Positions 7,906-15,030 are shown, counted from the stretch's first letter. The stretch: DNA of 15,043 nt from Gemmatimonadota bacterium (GCA_022573095.1 JACZUR010000024.1:1-15043), one strand, 5' to 3'. Program-made: numbers and translations. The notes: generated by a model from the letters alone, not told the origin.

Positions 7906-8826
7906 CTAAGACATGCCTTGGGATGCAACGAACCCAACGAGCTTGTAGGCAAGCTTAGCTACAAGAAAATCGGGAGCGACGAGTCCGGAGATCGGGGCTA
8001 GTTCAACTATGTCAGCTCCCAGAACGCGTTTCTCCCGAAAAACTGCCCCCAGCAAATCAATACTCGGTTTCCACACCGCCCCATCGGGCTCGGGCGTTCC
8101 GGTCGAAGGGACAAGCGACGGATCGAAGAAGTCGACATCTATCGTGATGTAAACATCCTCGCCTAGAGCATCGAGACAACGTTGAGCCCACCCGTCCTTA
8201 TTCATCTCGTGGCTGAAAGTCACTCTTATGTCTCTTGAGGCCATCAACTCTCGTTCCGGTTTCGTGAGTGATCTGATACCTACCTGGACCAAAGACACCG
8301 AGTCGTGTATCCGATGCATCACACATGCGTGGGACAGAGACGTCCCTTCGTACTCTTCTCTCAAGTCCGCATGGGCGTCTAGTTGAAGCACCGCAATTGC
8401 TCGGTCTCCGCGCCGGTTAACGTGTGCAAGCACCGCCTCGGCTGTTATGGAGTGCTCTCCGCCCAGCATCAGCACGAACTTGCCTTGTTCGACAAGCGTA
8501 TCCAGCACTTGCCGAAGTTCACCAAGCGCCAGCTCAGGAGAATCTTTGGGAAGTATCAGCGGCGCCAGTGTATGGATCCCGATATCGATAGGTTCGCTAT
8601 CGAGTTCGTGGTCGTACAATTCCAGGTACTGCGAGGCCTCGATGATCGCACGGGGGCCATCACCCGCACCGGGCATGTACGACGCCGTCGCTTCGTAAGG
8701 TACCGGAAGGATTACTACCGCCGCTCTAGCGAAATCTACGGAAGGAACTCCCAGGAATTCTTGCCGTTCACCCCAATTTAGATCCGCCAGCTCCTGGACA
8801 GGACTAAGACCCGTCCCATCACTCAT
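7906..8826 (-). CDS. speB: Agmatinase (ureohydrolase family)
   Basis: Hydrolyses agmatine to putrescine and urea. The 306-residue protein has all six manganese ligands of the arginase/agmatinase fold: His125 in GGEHS, Asp150/His152/Asp154 in DAHAD, and Asp230/Asp232 in DVDFFDPS. It also has the VPSTGTPEP segment (239-247), typical of agmatinases, and the ADIVELAP tail motif (271-278). ATG (8824-8826) overlaps the TGA of the preceding decarboxylase gene as ATGA, so the two are coupled. The neighbouring gene makes agmatine, which supports agmatine rather than arginine or guanidinobutyrate as substrate. No urease genes are visible, so the fate of the urea is not shown. Confidence 0.94.
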   Translation of the reverse strand: MSDGTGLSPVQELADLNWGERQEFLGVPSVDFARAAVVILPVPYEATASYMPGAGDGPRAIIEASQYLELYDHELDSEPIDIGIHTLAPLILPKDSPELALGELRQVLDTLVEQGKFVLMLGGEHSITAEAVLAHVNRRGDRAIAVLQLDAHADLREEYEGTSLSHACVMHRIHDSVSLVQVGIRSLTKPERELMASRDIRVTFSHEMNKDGWAQRCLDALGEDVYITIDVDFFDPSLVPSTGTPEPDGAVWKPSIDLLGAVFREKRVLGADIVELAPISGLVAPDFLVAKLAYKLVGFVASQGMS

Positions 8827-9383
8827 CCGCAGAAAACCAGCGCGCTAACCACGGTAACCCAGCGACCGTCATCGTGCGCTTCAGCTGTACAGCTCATGTT
8901 GGTGGAGCGTACGATCTCTCCAGACATCAACCACTGCTCCTTGCGCTGATCCCACGCCTGATCCGGATCGAACGGCACACCTAGTACGGTCGCAAGCATG
9001 CTCGCCGCCAAATCCTCTGCATAGTCCCCCGCCGGTTCGGTCCGTTGGCCGAAAGTGTGGTGCTCCGAGATGTAGCCGTAATGGGCCGGGTCAGCGGGGA
9101 TCGCAAGACCGATAGACGCTGCGGCGAGACGTGAGGGTTCGTTTGTGGAAGCCTCTGCAACAACAGAGAATACAACCTGGCCGGGTTCGAGCATATCGAC
9201 ACCCTCCTCTATGGTCACGAGATCACAGTGGGGCGGGAAGATCGAACTCACCCGGACGATATTGTACTGTGCTATGCGCGCCTCTCGGAGAGCAAGCTCG
9301 AAACTCGTCAGCTTCTCCTTGTGATTGCCCACGCCTTTTGTGAAGAATGCCTTGGTAGGTACGAAATTGGCTGCTTCGAGCAC
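8823..9383 (-). CDS. pdaD: Pyruvoyl-dependent arginine decarboxylase
   Basis: Decarboxylates arginine to agmatine with a covalently made pyruvoyl group instead of pyridoxal phosphate. The 186-residue proenzyme has the self-cleavage site VSSIFPP (45-51; cleavage expected between Ser46 and Ser47, which becomes the pyruvoyl residue). It also has FVPTKAFFTKGVG (7-19), NEPSRLAAASIGLAIP (81-96) and YISEHHTFGQ (104-113), where the Glu of SEHH corresponds to the catalytic glutamate of the archaeal enzymes. These match the bacterial PdaD branch closely. The start is GTG (9381-9383), 3 bp after the Fur-family stop codon; its ATGA overlap with agmatinase makes a two-step route to putrescine. Bacteria more often use the PLP enzyme SpeA, so this is the less common solution. 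Confidence 0.94.
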   Translation of the reverse strand: MLEAANFVPTKAFFTKGVGNHKEKLTSFELALREARIAQYNIVRVSSIFPPHCDLVTIEEGVDMLEPGQVVFSVVAEASTNEPSRLAAASIGLAIPADPAHYGYISEHHTFGQRTEPAGDYAEDLAASMLATVLGVPFDPDQAWDQRKEQWLMSGEIVRSTNMSCTAEAHDDGRWVTVVSALVFCG

Positions 9384-9386
9384 TCC

Positions 9387-9890
9387 CTACGACCTTTGCT
9401 CCATCGCGGTACCCGTTTCGAGAGTCACCGCGTCTCGCCGCTGGCAGTCCTGGCACACACCATATATTTCCAGCCTGTGGTGGTGATGCCTAAAGCCGTA
9501 CTCGTCGGCTATGAGAACCTTCATGCGTTCAATTCGTTCACTCGAGAACTCCACCACGCGGCCGCACTCTATGCATATGAGGTGTTCGTGATGGCTCTGC
9601 GCCGCCTCCGGCTCATATCGCTTGAAACCTTCGCCGAAGTCGTGTTCCTTCACAACACCGGCTCGAACCAACAGGTCCAGCGTGCGATACACGGTCGCCT
9701 TGCCGACATTAAGAGACTCCCTTTGTAAGCGTCGCTCCAAGTCGGAGACCGAGAGGTGCTCATCTGAGAAGAAAATTATCTTTGCGATCGCCTCGCGCTG
9801 ATGCGTTACCGGGAGGCTGTGTTCCCTCAAGTAGCGCCTGAAAACCTCTAGGAGCGCCTTGCCGTCGACCTTAGGAGGGGGACTCGTCAT
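9387..9890 (-). CDS. Fur-family metal-responsive transcriptional regulator
   Basis: A 167-residue DNA-binding repressor of the Fur/Zur/PerR superfamily. A winged helix spans about 25-92 (LPVTHQREAI, NVGKATVYRTLDLLVRAGVV). The metal-binding dimerisation half has SHHEHLICIECGRVVEF (99-115) and HHHHRLEIYGVCQDCQ (135-150). The two Cys pairs, 106/109 and 146/149, make the usual structural zinc site, and the histidine clusters suit a regulatory Fe, Zn or Mn site; which metal cannot be read. I start it at ATG 9888-9890; the frame is open to a TTG at 9918-9920, adding ten unlikely residues. AGAGGA lies only 2 nt before the ATG, a tight spacing. It overlaps the upstream unknown gene by 20 bp and stops 3 bp before pdaD, so it is co-translated with arginine-metabolism genes. 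No Fur box was recognised. Confidence 0.9.
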   Translation of the reverse strand: MTSPPPKVDGKALLEVFRRYLREHSLPVTHQREAIAKIIFFSDEHLSVSDLERRLQRESLNVGKATVYRTLDLLVRAGVVKEHDFGEGFKRYEPEAAQSHHEHLICIECGRVVEFSSERIERMKVLIADEYGFRHHHHRLEIYGVCQDCQRRDAVTLETGTAMEQRS

Positions 9891-10272
9891 CGTCCTCTGC
9901 GAACCACAGGCCCGGGTCAATCTCCGCCGGCGGGTCCGGCTCCATCGCGCGCCCTTGAACCCCTCTCAATACTTCCTCGATAATGTCGGCATTGCTCGCA
10001 CCCACCTCAGCAATCTCCACCCGACCCTGGCCCTGACCCTTACCTCTCATTATCACCATATACTTTGCCGTATAGATCCCGAATCGGAAGTTTTCCAACT
10101 CGCGTGCGATAACCGCTGTTCCCCACTCCTTTCCATCCGTTCTAAACGGAGGGAAAATCCATATATGCCCGATCTCTCCTGGAGGTATATGCTCGGGAAG
10201 CGCCTCGGCAACCCTGCTCCACCCAGGACCGATGCCCGATGCGTCGAGTCTTAACCGCTGGCTTGTTCCCAC
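9871..10272 (-). CDS. Conserved-looking protein of unknown function, 133 residues
   Basis: A small soluble single-domain protein that I cannot assign. It starts with GTG (10270-10272), 22 bp inside the end of the preceding cyclodeaminase-like gene, and its last 20 bp overlap the Fur-family gene, so it is embedded in the coupled operon. Visible features are GWSRVAEALPEHIPPGEIGHIW-type (about 18-38), IFPPFRTDGKEWGTAVIARE (39-58), a strand-like IYTAKYMVIMRGKGQGQGRV (67-86), VEIAEVGAS, and a helix IIEEVLRGVQGRA. The acidic, proline-containing tail is EPDPPAEIDPGLWFAEDDDE. No signal peptide, membrane helix or cysteine is present. It does not resemble the LOR/SDH N-terminal domain that its upstream neighbour lacks. 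A small subunit or regulatory partner of that enzyme is possible on position alone. Confidence 0.75.
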   Translation of the reverse strand: MGTSQRLRLDASGIGPGWSRVAEALPEHIPPGEIGHIWIFPPFRTDGKEWGTAVIARELENFRFGIYTAKYMVIMRGKGQGQGRVEIAEVGASNADIIEEVLRGVQGRAMEPDPPAEIDPGLWFAEDDDESPS

Positions 10273-11351
10273 TTCTCGACGTACCCCCGAAGAATGTGTA
10301 TGAAGTCCTGCACGTTGGTTACTACAGCATGAGCTTGGTGTGTGCCCCGGTCCCTGAGCTTATTCACTACAAATTCTGTCTGATCTACGCATATCGTGTG
10401 AAGAGGCCTAAGGTCGTCGCCGCCTCCGTCCACAAACGCCGGCAGCATATTGCCAACCGCAATAGAATGAAGAACCGTCGCCAGGAACAACGCAAATGTT
10501 GTCTTCTGAGCATGGACACGCATCGCCCGCTGCGCCTCAACGGCATCGGTGATTACTCCGGGAAGCGGGCCGTCATCTCTTATTGATCCAGCCAGAACGT
10601 AAGGCACGTCGTGCGTCACCAGCGCATGCATAACGCCACCCGTGATCATCTCGTCCCTAATCGCCTGTTCGATAGATCCAACAGCATTGATCTGGTTAAT
10701 TGCCTTGAGATGCATGGCGTGGCCGTGTTTCACCGCTTCGCCGGTCGCACTCATTCCCAGAGCCGTGCCGAAAAGGGACGCTTCGATATCATGCACCGCA
10801 ATCGCGTTCCCACCAAGCATAACGCTCACGTAGCCATGTTTGATAAACCAGATAAGTTCCTCCCGCGATCTGGCGTGCACGAGCGCAGGGCCAATCACCC
10901 AGGTGATGTAGCCACTTCGGAGCCGCTCCTCCACCAGCAGCTTCGCCAGAAGTTCGTAGTCGACCGGACGTTCTCTACTGACTTCCGTACTCATGAACTG
11001 AAACGCGTCCCCACCATCCTTCTCTTTTCTTGTGAACGCATTGCCGTGAACTAGAATTCCTTTCCTCCCGTTTTCTGCCGCACCCATGGCTACGAGATCT
11101 CCTGCCTTTAGGTCTCGCGGTTCACAAACCCTCAGTTCGTCCCCCTCTCGAAATATCACGCAGTCCATACGAGGGTTCTTGGGCCGCAGCCAACTGTCTC
11201 CGAGCTTCACCCACGTCGGCAGATTAGTGGTCGCAAAGAATCCGTGCGGAAGGACTCCATCGGCTGGCATGGCCTCGAAAGTGGCCTCGGGCGCGTCACG
11301 AAGCTCCTCACTGGAGAAATCAGGCGGATAATACGTTGATTGCGTTTCCAT
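10251..11351 (-). CDS. TIGR00300-type ornithine cyclodeaminase-like protein without its N-terminal LOR/SDH domain
   Basis: A 366-residue protein matching the C-terminal enzyme domain of the family annotated LOR/SDH bifunctional enzyme (TIGR00300), whose members include the methanogen NAD-dependent ornithine cyclodeaminase and the C-terminal half of cyanobacterial AgrE/ArgZ. Matching blocks are DGVLPHGFFATTNLPTWV (31-48), MDCVIF (62-67), DLKAGDLVAMG (80-90), FMSTEVSRERP (119-129), GPALVHARS (154-162), MLGGNAIAVHDIEASLFGTALGM-type (178-200), VLAGSIRDDGPLPGVITD (252-269), VEAQRAM, LATVLHSIAVGNMLP (290-304) and the CVDQ...DRGTHQAH tail. The family normally carries about 90 residues before the DGVLP block; here only 30 unrelated residues precede it, and the priA end lies just 52 bp upstream, leaving no room. 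Conversion of ornithine to proline plus ammonia is the family-based guess and suits the arginine genes that follow. Confidence 0.8.
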   Translation of the reverse strand: METQSTYYPPDFSSEELRDAPEATFEAMPADGVLPHGFFATTNLPTWVKLGDSWLRPKNPRMDCVIFREGDELRVCEPRDLKAGDLVAMGAAENGRKGILVHGNAFTRKEKDGGDAFQFMSTEVSRERPVDYELLAKLLVEERLRSGYITWVIGPALVHARSREELIWFIKHGYVSVMLGGNAIAVHDIEASLFGTALGMSATGEAVKHGHAMHLKAINQINAVGSIEQAIRDEMITGGVMHALVTHDVPYVLAGSIRDDGPLPGVITDAVEAQRAMRVHAQKTTFALFLATVLHSIAVGNMLPAFVDGGGDDLRPLHTICVDQTEFVVNKLRDRGTHQAHAVVTNVQDFIHILRGYVEKWEQASG

Positions 11352-11403
11352 TTGGCAGCCGCATAATAGAGCCCACCAAGGCGGGTTTCAAGTAGCAAAG
11401 TGT

Positions 11404-12798
11404 TTAGAAAAGCGACACTGGATCTCGGTCATAGACAACCGTGATCCCGCTGAGAATTCTTCGAGGCATGTTTCGAGAACCATATCGCACAACTCTTCCC
11501 AGCAGCTTGCGGCTCGGAGAGCGGAGTACCAGGTGCCATCGCCACCGCCCCTTAATTCTCGCAAGTGGCGCCGGCGAGGGACCGACTACGTCGAGTCCGC
11601 CGTCGGTTGTCCGGTCCACCAGCTCTGTTATCCAACGTCCCAGTTCGACCGATGCATTCGCCACCACCGGCTCGCTCTCTCCACTAACGATTACGTTCGC
11701 AAGCCAAACGTGCGGTGGGTAAGGCGGTTCCCGGCGCCGCTCAATCTCGCGCGCAGCAAAGTTCTCGAAATCGTGCGCGGCTGCAAATTCTATCGCAAAG
11801 TGATCCGGGTGCCGCGTCTGTATCAACACCTCCCCCCCAGCGGCGCTGCGGCCTGAACGCCCTGCGACCTGCGAAACAAGCTGAAAGGTTCTTTCAGCCG
11901 ACCTGAAGTCTGGGAGATGTAGGCTGGTGTCGGCATCGATAACGCCAACAAGTGTGACACGCGGAAAATCCAGCCCCTTGGCAATCATCTGGGTGCCGAA
12001 CAGGATATCTACTTCACCCTTGCCGAACGATTCTAGAATCTTGCTATGCGACCATTTGCCCGCTGTGGTATCAGCATCCATCCGGCGGATCCTGGCTTGC
12101 GGATACCTTTCAATCAGCCAGTGCTCGAGCTGTTGTGTACCCACACCGCGCGACCGTTGAGTTTCTCCACCGCAAACAGCGCAGCCGACCGGCACTGGGT
12201 CGTGGAAGCCACAGTAATGACAGAACAGCCTTTCGGGCGTCAGATGGAGCGTCAGCGCAATACTACATTTGGGGCAGCCCGGGACTTCCCCACAGGTGGT
12301 ACACTGCAGGTAGTGGGCAAACCCTCTCCTATTGAGCAGCAGTATTACCTGCTCTCCGTCTCTCAGCCGAGACTCAACCGCTTTATCCATTCTTGCGGAC
12401 CAGGGCACGGGACCGCTCTCCCTAATACGCGCCTCGGAACGCATGTCAACCAGTCCTACGTCGGGCAGTGCCTGCCCACCAACGCGTTGCCTCAGGCACA
12501 CGACAGTGGTCCGTTCACGGCGTGACCAGGTTTCGAGGGATGGTGTGGCACTGCTAAGGATCAAACGGCATGACTCGATTTGCGTTCGCTTGATCGCAAC
12601 ATCACGGGCATGGTACCGGGGCGATTCAGAGTTCTTGTAGCTTGCATCGTGCTCCTCATCCAGGACAACCGCGCAGAGTCGGCGTACAGGGGCAAATACC
12701 GCAGAACGGGCTCCGACGGCTACACGTTTCCGGCCGCTTGCCAGGTCACGCCATGCGTCGGCCCGCTTAGACCCATCTTCTACACTTTTATTAGGCAT
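11404..12798 (-). pseudogene. priA: PriA replication-restart helicase, 5'-truncated by an insertion sequence
   Basis: The C-terminal 464 codons of primosomal helicase PriA (E. coli PriA has 732). Present are helicase motif II DEEH (47-50) with the following RYHARDVA, motif III SSATPS (82-87), eight zinc cysteines (166, 169, 175, 178, 193, 196, 206, 209), FGTQMIAKGLDFP (267-279), the ADTSLHLPDFRSAERTFQL stretch, VSQVAGRSGR (308-317) and the normal C-terminus DRDPVSLF. Missing are the N-terminal 3'-DNA-end-binding domain, the winged helix and the Walker A GKT motif, so it cannot be a working ATPase. True PriA similarity begins at KRADAWRDL (11-19). The codons before it, including the ATG at 12796-12798, lie inside the end of the insertion sequence, which puts the break at about 12770/12771. 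No decay is visible in the remaining frame, so the event is recent. Confidence 0.85.
12771..12785. repeat. Left terminal inverted repeat of the insertion sequence
   Basis: Reads ACCCATCTTCTACAC on the plus strand and is the exact reverse complement of 14761-14775. On the minus strand it supplies codons 5-10 of the truncated priA ORF. Confidence 0.85.
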
Positions 12799-12932
12799 CT
12801 AATGTCAACTTCCTTGTCAAATAAGGGCTTACGCGCGAAAAGGGTGGGGGCGAACGAAAACGTAGTGCCAATCAATATTGGCCGAATCGCTGATTTTGTG
12901 CTTTTTCTTCTTGTATTGTGGACTCAGACGTG

Positions 12933-12956
12933 TATTATTGTGGTGGATACAAGGAG
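12933..12956 (+). promoter_or_regulatory. Transposase -10 element and Shine-Dalgarno
   Basis: TATTAT (12933-12938) differs from TATAAT at one base and sits 16 bp after a partial -35, TTGTAT (12911-12916). AAGGAG (12951-12956) follows. It directly abuts the ATG at 12957 but stands 6 nt before the ATG at 12963, which decides for the second ATG as the start. Confidence 0.4.
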
Positions 12957-12962
12957 ATGCGC

Positions 12963-14657
12963 ATGTTGGTTCGGGCCCAAAAGAGTGGGGCATACGAGTA
13001 TCTGCAACTGGTCCACAATGAACGCGTCGAAGGCCGGGTGCGGCAGCAGGGGATCGCCACCCTGGGCCGGCTCGACCGGTTGCAGGCGACCGGGCAGATC
13101 GACGCGCTGCTCGCTTCGTGTGCCCGCTTCGCCGAGCAGACGGCGGTCCTGAATGCGCTGGGCCACGGCCAAACGGAGGTGGCGGAGACGATCAAAGTAG
13201 GCCCGCCCCTGGTCTTCGAGCGACTCTGGCGCGACTTGGGGCTGGGGGAACTCCTCGAGGGGTTCCTGGCGGATCGCCCGTTTCAGTTCCCGGTGGAGCG
13301 TGCGGTGTTCCTGACCGTGCTGCACCGGCTCTTCGACCCCGGCAGCGACCGGGCGGCGGAAGAGTGGCGACACGGCTACGCCATCCGGGGGGTCGAGGAT
13401 CTGCAGTTGCATCAGATCTACCGGGCCATGGCCTGGCTCGGCGAGCCGCTCCCGAACGATCCGCAGGCCGGCGCGACGCCGTTCGCGCCGCGGTGCACGA
13501 AGGATCGAATCGAGGAAGCGTGGTTCGCGCGACGGAGTGATCTGTTCCGCGGACTGGACTTGGTCTTCTTCGATACGACTTCCATCTACTTCGAGGGCCG
13601 CGGGGGCGAGAGCATCGGACAATACGGCAAGAGCAAGGATCACCGCCCCGATCGCAAGCAGATCGTCGTCGGGGCGGTGCTCGACCACACCGGACGGCCG
13701 ATCTGCTGCGAGCGGTGGCCCGGGAATACGAGCGACGCCAAAGCTCTGATCCCGATCGTGGATCGACTCGAGACGCGGTTCCACATCCAGCGCATTTGCG
13801 TGGTGGCGGACCGCGGCAGGATCAGCAAGAAGACGATCGCGGCGCTGCAAGCCGCGCATCGCGACGTGGGCTACATCCTCGGCGCGCGCCTGCGGGCAGT
13901 GAAGGAGATCCGCGAGCAGGTTCTGGCCGACCAGAGTCCGTATCGACCGGTGCATGGCCCCAAGACTTGCAGCAAAGACCCCTCGCCGCTGAAAGTCAAA
14001 GACGTGCAGATCGAAGAGCGCCGGTACATCGGCGGACTCAGCGGAGTCCGATGCTACAACGAGGACCAGGTGCACAAGGACCGTGCCGATCGCGAGGCGA
14101 TCGTCGCCGCCCTGGGCGACCGGTTGAAACGAGGAGACAAATCTCTGATCGGGAACCAGGGCTACCGGAAGTACGTCAAGGCCGCGGGATCGCGGTTCGA
14201 GATCGACCAGGAGAAAGTCGAGAAAGAGGCCCGGTTCGACGGCACGTGGGTGTTGCAGACCGACCTCGAGATCTCCGCGGCCGAGGGGGCGCTGAAGTAC
14301 AAGGAACTGTGGATGGTGGAGACGGTCTTCCGCAGCCTGAAGTCGGTGTTGGAAACGCGGCCCATCTTCCACCAATGCGACGACACCATCCGTGGCCACG
14401 TGTTTTGCAGCTTCCTGGCCCTGGTGGTCCTGAAAGAGTTGCAGAGCAAGCTGGCGGCCCGGGGCTGGACGGTCGATCCCAGCGGGGATCGCGTGGAATG
14501 GGAGCGGCTCCAACGCGACCTCGATGCCTTGGAAGAGATCACGATCGAGAACGCCGGGCGGACCTTCGTGATTCGCACGCGAACCCGCGGCGATGCCGGC
14601 AAAGCTCTGCCAGCGGCCGGCGTCGCCCTCGGCCCGACCGTGCGGCCGCGCCACTGA
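12963..14657 (+). CDS. IS1634-family DDE transposase (IS4-like fold)
   Basis: Catalyses cut-and-paste movement of the element. From ATG 12963 the protein has 564 residues; the frame is open further upstream, but AAGGAG fits only this start. The N-terminus (MLVRAQKSGAYEYLQLVHN) is the family's typical opening, followed by ATLGRLDRL. The catalytic core is intact: Asp204 in LVFFDTTSIYFEG, Asp283 in VVADRGRIS, and Glu453 in LWMVETVFRSLKS, the IS4-type YREK-like block. A large insertion lies between the second Asp and the Glu, as in this family. KDHRPDRKQIVVGAVLD and RPIFHQCDDTIRGHVFCSFLAL are further family marks. No frameshift or internal stop is visible, so the enzyme may be active. Base and codon use look more G/C-rich than the surrounding genes, consistent with arrival from elsewhere. 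The long antisense frame over it is a by-product of this composition. Confidence 0.94.
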   Translation: MLVRAQKSGAYEYLQLVHNERVEGRVRQQGIATLGRLDRLQATGQIDALLASCARFAEQTAVLNALGHGQTEVAETIKVGPPLVFERLWRDLGLGELLEGFLADRPFQFPVERAVFLTVLHRLFDPGSDRAAEEWRHGYAIRGVEDLQLHQIYRAMAWLGEPLPNDPQAGATPFAPRCTKDRIEEAWFARRSDLFRGLDLVFFDTTSIYFEGRGGESIGQYGKSKDHRPDRKQIVVGAVLDHTGRPICCERWPGNTSDAKALIPIVDRLETRFHIQRICVVADRGRISKKTIAALQAAHRDVGYILGARLRAVKEIREQVLADQSPYRPVHGPKTCSKDPSPLKVKDVQIEERRYIGGLSGVRCYNEDQVHKDRADREAIVAALGDRLKRGDKSLIGNQGYRKYVKAAGSRFEIDQEKVEKEARFDGTWVLQTDLEISAAEGALKYKELWMVETVFRSLKSVLETRPIFHQCDDTIRGHVFCSFLALVVLKELQSKLAARGWTVDPSGDRVEWERLQRDLDALEEITIENAGRTFVIRTRTRGDAGKALPAAGVALGPTVRPRH

Positions 14658-14690
14658 GTCCGATGCGACCGACCCACACGCAACGGGAGG

Positions 14691-14706
14691 TGGCACGGTA
14701 GTGCCA
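14691..14706. repeat. Perfect 6-bp hairpin in the right end of the insertion sequence
   Basis: TGGCAC (14691-14696) and GTGCCA (14701-14706) flank GGTA, 33 bp after the transposase stop codon. It could slow transcription or mark a transposase-binding zone. The ten bases GTAGTGCCAA here (14698-14707) recur in the same orientation at 12862-12871 in the left end. Confidence 0.5.
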
Positions 14707-14760
14707 AGGCGAAAACTGTAATGCGCAACCTACTGATTCACAATAAGTTACAATTTCGCG

Positions 14761-14775
14761 GTGTAGAAGATGGGT
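14761..14775. repeat. Right terminal inverted repeat of the insertion sequence
   Basis: Reads GTGTAGAAGATGGGT, exactly the reverse complement of 12771-12785. It lies 104 bp after the transposase stop. Confidence 0.85.
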
Positions 14776-14954
14776 TTGGGGAAGTGGTTCGGAGCATCGT
14801 CAGAATCCTCGCACCGTTTGGGGGGCGACGGCGGCGTTTCCGTCCGGCGCCAGGTTTCGACCTGCCCTACGAGACGGTCAGACTCTTACAGCCAGACTTC
14901 TGCGCAACCTGCGCGCATGTCCCCGTCCGGTAACGCTACGACCAGCGCCCGGCA
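14776..14954. other. Flank right of the insertion sequence with no recognisable gene
   Basis: All frames were read. Short open stretches exist but none has a recognisable motif or a convincing start. The minus strand, where the missing front part of priA should continue after a simple insertion, shows no PriA motif and has stops. The stretch is either intergenic DNA brought in by rearrangement or decayed sequence. Confidence 0.5.
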
Positions 14955-15030
14955 AATTCGGAATGCGGAATGCGGAGTGCGGAATGAAGAGCGACCCGAG
15001 GCTTGCATTCCAAATTCCGAACTCCGCATT
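14955..15030. repeat. AATGCGG-type heptad repeats arranged as a fold-back
   Basis: Five 7-bp units follow one another at 14955-14989: AATTCGG, AATGCGG, AATGCGG, AGTGCGG, AATGAAG. The opposite strand of 15006-15030 holds units of the same kind: AATGCGG, AGTTCGG, AATTTGG, AATG. Bases 14969-14985 pair with 15014-15030 over 17 bp with one mismatch, around a 28-nt loop. Heptad repeats of this sort occur between genes in several environmental bacterial phyla; their role is unknown. Confidence 0.75.

Larger units (their letters stand above)
12771..14775 (+). mobile_element. IS1634-family-like insertion sequence, about 2.0 kb
   Basis: The boundaries come from a perfect 15-bp terminal inverted repeat: ACCCATCTTCTACAC at 12771-12785 and its reverse complement at 14761-14775. 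Between them are one long transposase gene, a 177-bp left non-coding end with a promoter-like sequence, and a 118-bp right end. The size of 2005 bp fits the family. The left repeat falls precisely where PriA similarity stops, which supports the boundary. The flanking hexamers (GCTTAG on the left, TTGGGG on the right) do not match, so no target-site duplication is seen. This suggests that one flank was later rearranged. Confidence 0.82.

Noticed and set aside
9871..10272. Idea that the 133-residue protein is the detached LOR/SDH domain missing from its neighbour
   Set aside because: Its motifs (IFPPFRTDGKEWG, MVIMRGKGQGQG) do not resemble the LOR/SDH domain pattern I know. It is also encoded after the enzyme rather than before it.
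11372..11385. CCCACC-AA-GGCGGG hairpin between priA and the next gene
   Set aside because: The loop is only two bases with a non-Watson-Crick pair, and no T run follows on the minus strand, so a terminator is not supported.
12924..14696. Very long minus-strand open frame opposite the transposase
   Set aside because: It has no recognisable motif and is proline/arginine/aspartate-rich. It mirrors a GC-rich real gene that has a full DDE catalytic triad on the plus strand.
14776..14850. Minus-strand APQTVRGF, reminiscent of the PriA stretch ending TPQTVRRF
   Set aside because: A stop follows at once, the distance to the rest of PriA is too short by about ten residues, and no other PriA motif is nearby. 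Chance similarity is the better reading.
14721..14933. 70-codon plus-strand ORF after the transposase
   Set aside because: It runs through the right terminal repeat of the element, has no Shine-Dalgarno and no motif.
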